Source: an uncultured Lachnospiraceae bacterium (lineage in GTDB: Bacteria > Bacillota > Clostridia > Lachnospirales > Lachnospiraceae). Taken from it: a stretch of 24,358 bases of DNA. The notes under the pieces were generated by a model. It saw only the letters and a program-made list of their open reading frames with translations, was not told the origin of the DNA and did not search any database. Location of the stretch: NCBI GenBank assembly GCA_910588535.1, contig CAJUOO010000011.1:1-24358 (forward strand), given 5' to 3'. Below, piece after piece: positions 14,943 through 22,711 of this stretch. The translations under genes and the position numbers were made by a program. Numbering within the stretch: the stretch's first letter is position 1; every line of letters starts with the position of its first letter.

Positions 14943-15203
14943 TATACTTTATCTGTTGCTAAAATCTATTGTATCATTTTCTGAATAGATCCGCCCGGCG
15001 AACTGCCTGTGGTCCTCCGTCACCCCGCTCTCGCTTAGTGAAAAACGCAGCGGACGCTAAGCTCGAAACTACCTCGCTAAGTGCCGGCGTTTTTCAATAG
15101 GTTCCTTGAGGACTACAGGCAGTTCGCCGGGCTGTTTTTATCAGTTAGGCAAAACACATTGTAGCTCTGTTTGTACAGGAGCGATAGATAGTTTTGTTGT
15201 ATT
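14943..15203 (+). repeat. Repeat element copy B (261 bp with a 144-bp palindrome)
   Basis: Direct copy of element A. The palindrome is 14991-15134, with arms CCCGGCGAACTGCCTGTGGT and ACTACAGGCAGTTCGCCGGG. Several A/B differences keep pairing (Watson-Crick in one copy, G-T in the other), which points to structure. The 48 bases left and 69 bases right of the palindrome are conserved too, so the repeated unit is larger than the hairpin. Confidence 0.9.
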
Positions 15204-15309
15204 CTAAAATTTGATGATTTATGAATATTGAATATAGACAAGCGAAACATAAAATAGAGTTTCAAATATATGAAGAATAACAGTGTATCTGAATTATTCA
15301 ATCAAAGTA

Positions 15310-15449
15310 GTATAGCCCGTCCGCTGTTTTCCTCAAGGAACCTATTGAAAAACGTCAGCACTTAGCGAGGTTTTTCGCGAGCTTAGTATCTGTTACGTTT
15401 TTCACTAAGCGGGAGCGGGGTGACGGAGGAAACAGCGGACGGGCTATAC
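15310..15449 (-). repeat. Repeat element copy C: same core inverted, different outer arms
   Basis: The outer arms GTATAGCCCGTCCGCTGTTT (15310-15329) and AAACAGCGGACGGGCTATAC (15430-15449) are perfectly complementary over 20 bases but differ from the arms of A and B. Between them the core, read on the minus strand, follows A and B closely: CCTCCGTCACCCCGCTC, CGCTTAGTGAAAAACG, CTAAGCTCG, ACCTCGCTAAGTGC and GTTTTTCAATAGGTTCC appear in the same order. The 48 and 69 bases that flank the palindrome in A and B are absent. 15450-15582 holds only the XRE promoter region. Confidence 0.88.
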
Positions 15450-15537
15450 GGACCCCCTCCGAAAATGAAGTTTACAAAATATTCTAAAACCGGACAGAAA
15501 ATGATGTATATTGGGTTACGTAATGGCCTATGGATTT

Positions 15538-15549
15538 AATCTATAGATT
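15538..15549. promoter_or_regulatory. Perfect palindrome ahead of the XRE gene
   Basis: AATCTATAGATT is a perfect 12-base palindrome two bases before a possible -10 TATGAT (15552-15557); no good -35 is seen. It is a candidate operator for the XRE protein whose gene starts at 15583. Confidence 0.4.
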
Positions 15550-15582
15550 GCTATGATTTATATCAGGAGAGAGGTGTAAATC

Positions 15583-15930
15583 ATGAAATCAGAAAGAAAA
15601 AATATCAATATACAAATTGGAAAACGGCTTCGAGAATCAAGAACAAATATGAATATAGACAAGTCGGAAATTGCAAAGGTGCTTGATGTTACAGAAGAGC
15701 ATTATCGCAAGCTTGAGGCGGGAGCTACAGGGCTTTCCGTGGATAAGTTACAGGCATTGTATTCTACATATGGAATGGACCCAACCTATCTAATTACAGG
15801 GATCAGTAGCAATGTGAAGGATTTTAATTTGGAATATTATATTGCGAACAGCAGTAAGGAACAGAAGAATCAATTCTTTGCTCGTGTGTTGAAATATTTA
15901 TTCAAACTCATACAGTATGCAAATATGTAA
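15583..15930 (+). CDS. XRE family helix-turn-helix protein
   Basis: A 115-residue protein. The HTH is at residues ~10-65: IQIGKRLRESRTNMNIDKSE, IAKVLDVTEEHYRKLEAGAT, then LSVDKLQALYSTYGMDPTYL. The recognition helix contains T-E-E-H-Y-R-K-L-E in place of the more usual Q-x-x-I-S-x-W-E. The last 50 residues are helical with no known domain. GGAGAGAGGTG precedes the ATG. It could be a self-regulator or a partner of the following 517-residue gene, 138 bases downstream on the same strand. Confidence 0.85.
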   Translation: MKSERKNINIQIGKRLRESRTNMNIDKSEIAKVLDVTEEHYRKLEAGATGLSVDKLQALYSTYGMDPTYLITGISSNVKDFNLEYYIANSSKEQKNQFFARVLKYLFKLIQYANM

Positions 15931-16068
15931 ATGCATATGACATTACAGTCGTTGCATGTAATAAATGGACAAGAAAAGCCAGAAATAGATATATATTTTC
16001 TCTTGATAAGATGGTATGATAAGAAAAGGGAGACATCCAGAAAATGTAGGATAAGGAGAAAATAGTGT

Positions 16069-17622
16069 ATGATTTCTGATGAGTTATTCAGACTTGCATT
16101 TGAGTACAGAAAGACAAAGCTTTGGCATAAAGTGCCAGTATCTATGATCTTTGCCGTAAAGCTAGCAGGAGGGGAGATAGGATATATCAGCATTGTGGAT
16201 TCTGACAGAGCGAATAATGGTCTTGAGCTGTACATAGGGGAAAAGGGGTTTAGGAGTCTCTGTGCCATTTTGGAGGCAGATACGTGGATGTCCTTGGAAT
16301 ATCAAGAGAGACTTATTGAACAGCAATGTCTTTTATGTACATTTGAAATGAAACATGCATTGGCTCCTTATGAGCGTGAGGAGGTTGCAAATTATACTCG
16401 GTCGGCCGGGATAAAACTAGCTGGAAAAAATGCATATCCTCAATTTATTAAGTGTACGCCGGGCTGCTACCCATGGAGGTTGGAAGATGATGGGGAAAAA
16501 GCAATGCTCTGTGAGGCACTTGCTGCAGCGATTGAGCTTTCAAAGCTATTAGAAAAAAAGTTGCCGATTGAGTTGGGATTGATGGATTATGATGATGAAA
16601 AGCAAGAGATCGCTTGCTTTGAAAAGAAAAATGGAAGATATGAGTTGGGATTTATCAAGCTTCCTAAAAAAGAGTCTAGTAAGTGGCCAGCTCCACAGGC
16701 AAGCAATGACATTGGCATTGCCAATTTAAAAAAAATGAAGAAAACTGGAATTTGGGAGTGTGGTTTGCTGCGATTTTATAGGCCGATTCAGAATGAGGGA
16801 GAGGAGATTCCCGTTTATCCAATTATATTATTGGCCTTGGATATATCTACCAATTATATACTTCCGGTCGATTTGGCAGTGCATTATGAGGAGAATCCAG
16901 AGGAGTTGTTAAATTTTTTTATCAATGCACTGATACAGCAGAATATTTGTCCAAAGAAAATAAAGGTCCGCGATGACAGGACGTATACATTCTTTAAAAT
17001 GTTTTGTGAGAAGCTTAAAATTTCGCTTAGCATGGAAGATAAGCTGCCGATATTGGAGGATGCAGAATATGAATTTTATGAGCATTTTTATATGGACGAG
17101 GAGGAAGTACTTCAGAAAGAGAAAGAAATGATGGATCTGGGGTATTCTATAGAATGGGAAGAGACAGAAGAAAAAAGTTCTTATAAGGAGAATACAAAGG
17201 TCACTTCCATTTATGCCAGAATAGAGCCGTCTTATGTGATTAGTGTGTCGTTGGGTGCTGGCTGTTATCGCCATATTCAGATTTCAGGACAGTCTACGTT
17301 ATATCAGTTTCATCGAGCGATCTTAGATGCCTTTCAGTTTGATGATGATCATGCACATGCATTTTTTATGGATAATGTATGTTGGAGCCAAAAAGATTGT
17401 TATTATACTGAGATCGTTGAGAATGGCCATCGAACCACACAGAAGTGTAAGCTGAATAAGCTGGGATTGCAGAAGGATGATCGATTTAAATATCTTTTTG
17501 ATTTTGGAGATGAGTGGACGTTTCAGTGCAAGGTACTTCGAGTTTTGGAGGAACAGACGCCACAGGCGATAGTTATTAAAAGCAAAGGAGAAGCGCCAGA
17601 GCAGTATGGGGCTTGGGATTAG
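16069..17622 (+). CDS. Multi-domain protein with C-terminal pRiA4b ORF-3-like domain (517 aa)
   Basis: A soluble 517-residue protein. The last ~140 residues (from about 376) match the plasmid pRiA4b ORF-3-like family, also known as the IS1096 passenger TnpR-like domain: SVSLGAGCYRHIQISGQSTL, QFHRAILDAFQFDDDHAHAF, DRFKYLFDFGDEWTFQCKVL and the end KGEAPEQYGAWD. The first ~370 residues contain two further regions: 1-170, with cysteines in QQCLLCTF, and ~185-340, with LLALDISTNYILPVDLAV. They resemble the DUF7309/DUF6930 regions that I recall being found together in such proteins, though I am less sure of this. No transposase is nearby and no enzymatic motif is evident; the function is unknown. 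AAGGAG lies 6-7 bases before the ATG. Confidence 0.75.
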   Translation: MISDELFRLAFEYRKTKLWHKVPVSMIFAVKLAGGEIGYISIVDSDRANNGLELYIGEKGFRSLCAILEADTWMSLEYQERLIEQQCLLCTFEMKHALAPYEREEVANYTRSAGIKLAGKNAYPQFIKCTPGCYPWRLEDDGEKAMLCEALAAAIELSKLLEKKLPIELGLMDYDDEKQEIACFEKKNGRYELGFIKLPKKESSKWPAPQASNDIGIANLKKMKKTGIWECGLLRFYRPIQNEGEEIPVYPIILLALDISTNYILPVDLAVHYEENPEELLNFFINALIQQNICPKKIKVRDDRTYTFFKMFCEKLKISLSMEDKLPILEDAEYEFYEHFYMDEEEVLQKEKEMMDLGYSIEWEETEEKSSYKENTKVTSIYARIEPSYVISVSLGAGCYRHIQISGQSTLYQFHRAILDAFQFDDDHAHAFFMDNVCWSQKDCYYTEIVENGHRTTQKCKLNKLGLQKDDRFKYLFDFGDEWTFQCKVLRVLEEQTPQAIVIKSKGEAPEQYGAWD

Positions 17623-17672
17623 TGAGAGTTAAGAAGAAGGTCTGATTCTATACAAAAGGGGAGACATAAAGT

Positions 17673-17706
17673 GGGCTGATACATAGCTGTGTTGGCTCAT
17701 TTTGTT
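17673..17706 (+). terminator. Intrinsic terminator after the 517-aa gene
   Basis: GGGCTGATACA pairs with TGTGTTGGCTC across a TAGC loop (11 pairs, several G-T) and is followed by ATTTTGTT. It separates this gene from the APH(3')-like gene. Confidence 0.6.
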
Positions 17707-17776
17707 ATTCAGATAGATGCCAGCATAATCTTAAGGCGAGTGAGGAAGACAGTGATGATAATGAGGAGGCAGATAG

Positions 17777-18565
17777 GTGGAAACAATACAGATACCAGAT
17801 AGGATAAAACGGATGATTGGTGCAGATTATACCATAGATCAGATAGGTATGTCTTCTGCGTCAGTGTTACTATTCCCAAAGCAAGTATTAAAGATTCAGG
17901 AGGTAGGTGAGGAGGCTAGACGGGAAGTTCAGGTTATGGAATGGCTTAGAGGAAAGCTTCCTGTGCCAGAGGTTATATGCTATGAGGAGAAGGAAGGGAA
18001 AAGCTATCTGCTTATGTCAAGACTTCCGGGACAGATGGTTTGTGAAAAGGATTATATGAAGAATCCTGAGCATTTGGTTTCTGTGCTGGCGGAGGGATTA
18101 ACAATGCTTTGGAGGACGGATCTTGCAGATTGTAGATTCGACAGCAGCATAGAGAAGAAACTGCAGATGGCAGCTTATCAGATTGATAGGGGACTTGTAG
18201 ATTTGGACAACGTGGAGCCAGAGACTTTTGGCGAGGGAGGTTTTCAGAATCCTGAGAAGCTGCTAGAGTGGCTGATACAGAATAAGCCGAAGGAGGAATA
18301 TGTGTTGTCTCATGGAGATTTCTGCCTGCCGAATATTTTTGCGAAAGATGGAAGGATTAGCGGATTTATTGATCTGAGCAAAATGGGATATGGGGATAAA
18401 TATCAGGATATTGCCCTGTGCTATCGCAGCCTAAAGCATAATATGGAGGGAAGGTATGGCGGGGAGTGGAAATCATTTCATCCTGATAAGCTTTTTGATG
18501 CGCTTCATATCCGACCAGATTGGGACAAGATTAGATACTATATTTTATTAGATGAATTATTTTAG
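17777..18565 (+). CDS. APH(3')-like aminoglycoside O-phosphotransferase
   Basis: A 262-residue kinase very like the APH(3') group, which phosphorylates the 3'-hydroxyl of kanamycin/neomycin-type aminoglycosides. Visible: ATP lysine in VLKI (K39) with E50 in REVQVMEWL, catalytic loop VLSHGDFCLPNIF (D181, N186), metal loop GFIDLSKMGYGDKYQDIA (D199), and the terminus KIRYYILLDELF. In APH(3') enzymes that YYILLDELF end is conserved and its last carboxylate helps hold the drug. Length matches the family (~264). The start is GTG 17777, with GAGGAGG 7 bases upstream. Whether it confers resistance, and to which drug, is not shown by sequence. Confidence 0.88.
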   Translation: METIQIPDRIKRMIGADYTIDQIGMSSASVLLFPKQVLKIQEVGEEARREVQVMEWLRGKLPVPEVICYEEKEGKSYLLMSRLPGQMVCEKDYMKNPEHLVSVLAEGLTMLWRTDLADCRFDSSIEKKLQMAAYQIDRGLVDLDNVEPETFGEGGFQNPEKLLEWLIQNKPKEEYVLSHGDFCLPNIFAKDGRISGFIDLSKMGYGDKYQDIALCYRSLKHNMEGRYGGEWKSFHPDKLFDALHIRPDWDKIRYYILLDELF

Positions 18566-18633
18566 AGATACTATGAATGAAAAGGTTTTGTCTTGCAAGT
18601 CTATGTTATGAAATGAAGAAAGGAATTGATAGT

Positions 18634-19464
18634 ATGTTAAAGATAGGATGTCATATGTCCACAGCAAAGGGATTTGCAAATGTGGGCAGAATGATGGAGA
18701 AAATAGGAGCAAATAGTTTTCAGTTTTTCACTAGGAATCCAAGGGGAGGAAGTGTGAAAGAATGGGATGACAGGGATATTAGCGCATATTTGGCCTTTGC
18801 AGATAGCCACGGTTTTGTTCCGCCGCTTGCCCATGCACCCTATACATTGAATCCTTGTGCAAAGGATGAGGCTTTGCGTAAATTTGCGTTTGAGACAATG
18901 GAGGATGATCTGAAAAGGCTTCAAAAGCTTCCCGGCAGCAGCTATAATTTTCATCCCGGCAGTCATGTAGGACAGGGGAGTGAGAAAGGAATCGAATATA
19001 TTGCCGATATGTTAAATAGATTATCAGATTCCTCTACAACTATTTTGTTGGAGACCATGGCAGGAAAGGGAACAGAAGTAGGTAGAAGCTTTGAGGAGTT
19101 GAGAACAATTATAGATAAGGTTGAGAACAAAGAAAAATTAGGGGTGTGTCTGGATACCTGCCATGTATTTGACAGTGGATATGATATTGTTTCCCAGCTA
19201 GATACTGTTTTGGAGGAATTTGACCGCGTGATTGGATTGGAGCGGTTAAAGGCGATTCATTTAAATGACAGTATGAATGTGTTGGGAAGTAGAAAAGATA
19301 GGCATGAAAAGTTGGGTAAAGGAAATATTGGCTTAGATGCATTTACAGCCATTATAAATCATGAAAGGCTTCGGGAACTTCCTTTTTATCTGGAAACTCC
19401 GAATGAGCTGGATGGTTATGCAGATGAGATTGCCCTTCTGAAGAAGCTATATCAGGAAAAATAA
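18634..19464 (+). CDS. nfo: Endonuclease IV (AP endonuclease)
   Basis: A 276-residue TIM-barrel nuclease that cuts DNA 5' of abasic sites in base excision repair. Metal ligands of the three-zinc centre are all visible: H67 in AHAPYTLNP, H107 and H111 in FHPGSHVG, E140 in LLETMAGKG, D174 and H177 in CLDTCHVFDSGYD, H209 in IHLNDS, D222 and H224 in DRHEKLGKGNIG, and E254 in YLETPNE. The frame is open back to 18577, but the MLKIGCHMS start at 18634, behind AAAGGA, is the family start. It lies 68 bases after the phosphotransferase and could share its transcript. Confidence 0.95.
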   Translation: MLKIGCHMSTAKGFANVGRMMEKIGANSFQFFTRNPRGGSVKEWDDRDISAYLAFADSHGFVPPLAHAPYTLNPCAKDEALRKFAFETMEDDLKRLQKLPGSSYNFHPGSHVGQGSEKGIEYIADMLNRLSDSSTTILLETMAGKGTEVGRSFEELRTIIDKVENKEKLGVCLDTCHVFDSGYDIVSQLDTVLEEFDRVIGLERLKAIHLNDSMNVLGSRKDRHEKLGKGNIGLDAFTAIINHERLRELPFYLETPNELDGYADEIALLKKLYQEK

Positions 19465-19499
19465 GGCTGGAAATTACTTCTTAGTTGACAAAAGGCTAT

Positions 19500-19540
19500 G
19501 TCTCAGGCTTGTGAAGATGATATGTGCATGAGTCTGAGAC
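19500..19540 (+). other. Stem-loop in the leader of the HD gene
   Basis: GTCTCAG (19500-19506) and CTGAGAC (19534-19540) are perfectly complementary, with a further CT/AG pair inside. No T tract follows, so it is not an obvious terminator. It lies 32 bases before the HD start. Confidence 0.35.
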
Positions 19541-19571
19541 TGATTTGAAAATGATGAAAAAAGGAGAAATG

Positions 19572-20171
19572 ATGGATTCTAGATTGGATAAGCAGTTTGA
19601 GTTTATTGGGGAGATTGATAAGGAAAAGAAAATTGTCAGACAGACCTTTTTATCGGACGGCAGCAGAAAGGAGAATGATGCGGAGCACGCATGGCATGCG
19701 GCAATTATGGCAGTTCTTCTCAGTGAATATGCCAATGAGAAAATCGATGTGCTGAAAACTGTGACAATGCTTCTATTGCATGATGTGGTAGAAATTGATG
19801 CCGGAGACACCTATGCATATGATGAGGAGGGAAAGAAAACCCAGAGACAGCGTGAGGTGACGGCGGCAGATAGAATATATGGGCTTTTGCCAGAGGATCA
19901 GAAGAAGAAATATAGAGATTTGTGGGAGGAATTTGAGGCGTGTGAGACACCAGAGGCGAAATTTGCAAGAACCATGGATCATATACAGCCATTAATTCTA
20001 AATGACGCCTCAGGCGGATTAAGCTGGCTGGATCACGGTGTCAGTGTAAGCCAGATATTGGACAGGAATAAGAATACAGCGAAGGGATCGGAAGCTCTTT
20101 GGGAATATTCACGTGAAAAGCTTATAAAGCCCAATGTGGAGAGCGGAAAGATCAAGAATGACATAGATTGA
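19572..20171 (+). CDS. HD domain phosphohydrolase (YfbR/HDDC2-like)
   Basis: A 199-residue protein with the HD metal site: H39 (NDAEHAWHAA), H70-D71 (LLLHDVVEIDAGD) and D136 (RTMDHIQP). The arrangement and the E-I-D-A-G-D-T-Y motif match the HD_3 group that includes YfbR and HDDC2 5'-deoxynucleotidases, so it probably removes phosphate from a nucleotide; the substrate is not certain. The frame is open to 19524, but AAAGGAG stands just before ATG ATG at 19569/19572, and I use 19572, which gives the better spacing. It follows nfo by 107 bases on the same strand. Confidence 0.85.
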   Translation: MDSRLDKQFEFIGEIDKEKKIVRQTFLSDGSRKENDAEHAWHAAIMAVLLSEYANEKIDVLKTVTMLLLHDVVEIDAGDTYAYDEEGKKTQRQREVTAADRIYGLLPEDQKKKYRDLWEEFEACETPEAKFARTMDHIQPLILNDASGGLSWLDHGVSVSQILDRNKNTAKGSEALWEYSREKLIKPNVESGKIKNDID

Positions 20172-20228
20172 GAATAGTAATACATAACTGCGAAAATTGT
20201 GTTATCCATATACATATGTCTAAATGTA

Positions 20229-20262
20229 ATCGAGCAGATAGTTTTCTGCTCGATGGTTATAT
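20229..20262. terminator. Terminator between the converging HD and luxC genes
   Basis: ATCGAGCAGA (20229-20238) pairs perfectly with TCTGCTCGAT (20245-20254) across TAGTTT, followed by GGTTATATTTCT on the plus strand. It sits between convergent stops; the T tract is modest. Confidence 0.65.
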
Positions 20263-21537
20263 TTCTATCTCTGCCACCTTGCAGTAGCGCCTTAGAGCAT
20301 ATTCTCCATCGTGTGCTTCTCCCGGTATGGTGCGGGACATATCAGAGCCGTAGGTGATGCGGACAACACCTGCTTTGATAAGCTTATCTGATAAAGAAAG
20401 GCGGTCACTTTCCGAACAGAGAAGACCGACAGTTTGAAGATAACCTTTGGATGGCTTTAGAGCGCTCACAATATTGGTTCGGGGAAGAGGCTTTATCCAG
20501 CAGTTGCGAAACATGTAAGACAGCTCTGGCACAGCATGATAAGAGAGAATAATGCTTGCGCCCTTTCCCTTTAAGATTTCTCGGTGAGAGGTTTCTGATT
20601 CAAGTTCTTCATTGTAGAGAGAAATACTTGTCTTCCCCCTGATCCCAATAGAAAGTGGAGGATAGGAGGTACTTTCTTCTTCAAGAAGCTTTAAAAAAGA
20701 ATGTCCGATAGATTGTATTATCGATCTGTTTTCAGTATCCACAAAGATTCCTTGGCAGGAGCTGCAAAGAAGCTGGTTCGTTTCACAGATATGAGCAGCA
20801 AGCCCGCGAAGTTCCTCTTCCTTGGCGTCTAATGTGAGATAGGCAAAGCTAAGCTTATGTCCCCAGCTAATTATATGCGTGGAAGGTGAGGCAAGTGTTC
20901 TTGCGGCACGGACAGCCTCATCGCCACCCCACACGACAATAGCATCGGAAAGCTGTTCCAGCTTTTTTAATATGGCAGTATGAGTGGAGGAGATATCAAA
21001 AACGGCAATGTATGGTGCAAGACATGGCTCGATCTGGATAAGCTGCTGTAAGAGAAGGAGAGACAGTCCATCATCCATGGAAGGCAGCTTGAGAAAATTT
21101 ATATTTCCTGCAAGAAGACCTTCTATTACGCTGTAGAAGGGAAGACCTTCTGCATTGCCTGCTGCGATGTGAAGAAGGATACCAAGAGGGACATAGCTTC
21201 TCTGTATAGTTATGCCAGAGGGAAGCATAATGGAAGTGAGCTGTCCAGTGAGACAGCCAAGCTCAGTCTGATATTTGGTTTCTATATGTTCTTTTTGAAA
21301 AAAAGAGACAGCTTGATAGAGCTGATGCTTGGTAAATACACCTCTGTCAAGAAGAGGCTGTATAATGGAATGATAAGTTCCCCTTTGTATCTGTTCTGAC
21401 AGAGTAGAACAGGCATGAATAACTGCCTGATATAGAGGGATTCGATTTTCAAGTGTGCAAGTACAATGCTCTGGCAGTCGTGCCAGAATAGAATCCAACC
21501 TGTCGTCAGAAAAAATCTTTCCATTAAAAAGAATCAT
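20257..21537 (-). CDS. luxC: LuxC-like acyl-CoA/acyl-protein reductase
   Basis: A 426-residue NADPH-dependent reductase of the aldehyde-dehydrogenase fold, LuxC family (PF05893-type). Conserved features are VPLGILLHIAAGNAEGLPFY with LLAGNINFLKLPS (residues ~116-153), VVWGGDEAVRAARTLA with the nucleotide-binding turn (201-216), and CETNQLLCSSCQGIFVD (251-267), where one of the cysteines (C258 or C261) is the likely acyl carrier. LuxC reduces an acyl thioester to an aldehyde, taking the acyl group from LuxE. Its start overlaps the luxE stop by 14 bases, so the pair is translationally coupled. There is no luciferase and no LuxD transferase. The acyl chain and the fate of the aldehyde are unknown. 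Confidence 0.88.
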   Translation of the reverse strand: MILFNGKIFSDDRLDSILARLPEHCTCTLENRIPLYQAVIHACSTLSEQIQRGTYHSIIQPLLDRGVFTKHQLYQAVSFFQKEHIETKYQTELGCLTGQLTSIMLPSGITIQRSYVPLGILLHIAAGNAEGLPFYSVIEGLLAGNINFLKLPSMDDGLSLLLLQQLIQIEPCLAPYIAVFDISSTHTAILKKLEQLSDAIVVWGGDEAVRAARTLASPSTHIISWGHKLSFAYLTLDAKEEELRGLAAHICETNQLLCSSCQGIFVDTENRSIIQSIGHSFLKLLEEESTSYPPLSIGIRGKTSISLYNEELESETSHREILKGKGASIILSYHAVPELSYMFRNCWIKPLPRTNIVSALKPSKGYLQTVGLLCSESDRLSLSDKLIKAGVVRITYGSDMSRTIPGEAHDGEYALRRYCKVAEIEI

Positions 21538-22654
21538 TCTTGTTCTCTCCTTCCAAAATGGTTCGCATCAGTTGTTCTGCTCCTGCTGCACAAGTGGTAA
21601 TATCCTCCATACCCACGCGGCCTAACAGCTCCAGATAAGGAGTTTGTATGCCACAATCACAGTTGCGATGTAAAATGCCAAGATCATCTGTCATAATGCT
21701 GACTAACGGGACACTGTGAATCATTGGTGTAACTAGATTGACAAGCCCCGGTGTGCCGTCTGGCACGGGTTCAAGAGTATCGACATCACGTATTATCACT
21801 CGACTGTAGATAGGTACATGAAAATGATGTTTGGAACAGGCACAATAAAGAATTGGGTGCTCCACAGCTCCGAAAAATTCCAGACAATTATCTTCTTTTA
21901 TGCCCAAAACGTCATATATTAATCGGTACATTGTCTTTTTATCTGTTTTTTGAGAAGCATGCTGCTTCCAGCCTCCGCCGAATGCGATCAAAGAGCCTTT
22001 CGGAAGCTTAAGATGGATACCTTCTTCCTTCATCTGGCTTAAGAGCCAGTATGCATGAAAGGGAAATCCCATAATGCGTACAGGAAATGGCTGATGGCTG
22101 AGACGAATAAGTTTTTGTTTTATATGATCAAGCCTAAGAGAATAGGTCCCCCTGTTATATGCCAAGGCATAGGTGCGCGATAATGCAGGTGCAAACCATG
22201 TGTAGCCATAGGCGGTCTTTGCCACAGCCATGGAAGCGTGGCGATTATATTCATAGCCAAGTATAATATAATGACAAGGGATAGCTGATAATAATTTATG
22301 TGTTCTGCTCACGGCGAGCACCATCCCAAGGCCAGCGAAAAGTGTTTGAAAATCGAGACCGACCATACTTTTATTTCCGCTTGTGCCGGAGGAGGTTGCC
22401 TTGATAAGAAGCTTGCGCTCTGGCACAGAAATCATAGTATGATGCTTAAAATATAATGTGGGGATAAATGGAAGCTCCGCCGGAGAGGAGATAGATAGAA
22501 GTTTTTCGCGGGTAAATCCTCTCTTGATAAGCAGGCTGCGGTAGAGCATACAGTTGTCAAATTGAAAGACTGCATTAGAGATAACTTTTTGTAAAAAAAG
22601 CATATCAGTATGCTTGAGATCATAAGGATTGCGGTGCCAAAATAAAGATTTCAT
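21524..22654 (-). CDS. luxE: LuxE-like acyl-protein synthetase
   Basis: A 376-residue acyl-activating enzyme of the LuxE family (PF04443-type), which makes acyl-AMP and loads the acyl group onto a thiol before passing it to LuxC. The phosphate-binding loop is KATSSGTSGNKS (85-96), with upstream ISSPAELPFIPTLYFKHH and downstream GFPFHAYWLL, IAFGGGWKQH, CLEFFGAVEHP, VPLVSIMTDDLG and LLGRV, all in the order expected of this adenylating family. Length is normal. GGGAG precedes the ATG. A possible promoter (-35 TTAACA 22700-22705, 16-base spacer, -10 TATAGA 22678-22683) lies directly upstream, so this starts a two-gene operon. Confidence 0.88.
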   Translation of the reverse strand: MKSLFWHRNPYDLKHTDMLFLQKVISNAVFQFDNCMLYRSLLIKRGFTREKLLSISSPAELPFIPTLYFKHHTMISVPERKLLIKATSSGTSGNKSMVGLDFQTLFAGLGMVLAVSRTHKLLSAIPCHYIILGYEYNRHASMAVAKTAYGYTWFAPALSRTYALAYNRGTYSLRLDHIKQKLIRLSHQPFPVRIMGFPFHAYWLLSQMKEEGIHLKLPKGSLIAFGGGWKQHASQKTDKKTMYRLIYDVLGIKEDNCLEFFGAVEHPILYCACSKHHFHVPIYSRVIIRDVDTLEPVPDGTPGLVNLVTPMIHSVPLVSIMTDDLGILHRNCDCGIQTPYLELLGRVGMEDITTCAAGAEQLMRTILEGENKNDSF

Positions 22655-22677
22655 TCATTGTCTCCCATACAAAGATA

Positions 22678-22705
22678 TCTATATTGTTAATTGGGAAGCT
22701 GTTAA
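22678..22705 (-). promoter_or_regulatory. Possible promoter of the luxE-luxC operon
   Basis: Minus strand: TTAACA (22700-22705), 16 bases, TATAGA (22678-22683). It lies just downstream of repeat element D on that strand. The boxes are imperfect. Confidence 0.4.
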
Positions 22706-22711
22706 TTATTT

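Noticed and set aside
13430..15449. CRISPR array
   Set aside because: The repeats are few, long (140-261 bp), palindromic and unevenly spaced; there are no short direct repeats with unique spacers.
16069..17622. Transposase or resolvase
   Set aside because: The C-terminal domain is called IS1096 passenger TnpR-like in some databases, but no recombinase catalytic motif or terminal repeats are present.
20257..22654. Bioluminescence operon
   Set aside because: No luciferase (luxA/luxB) or luxD lies in the window; only the reductase pair is present.
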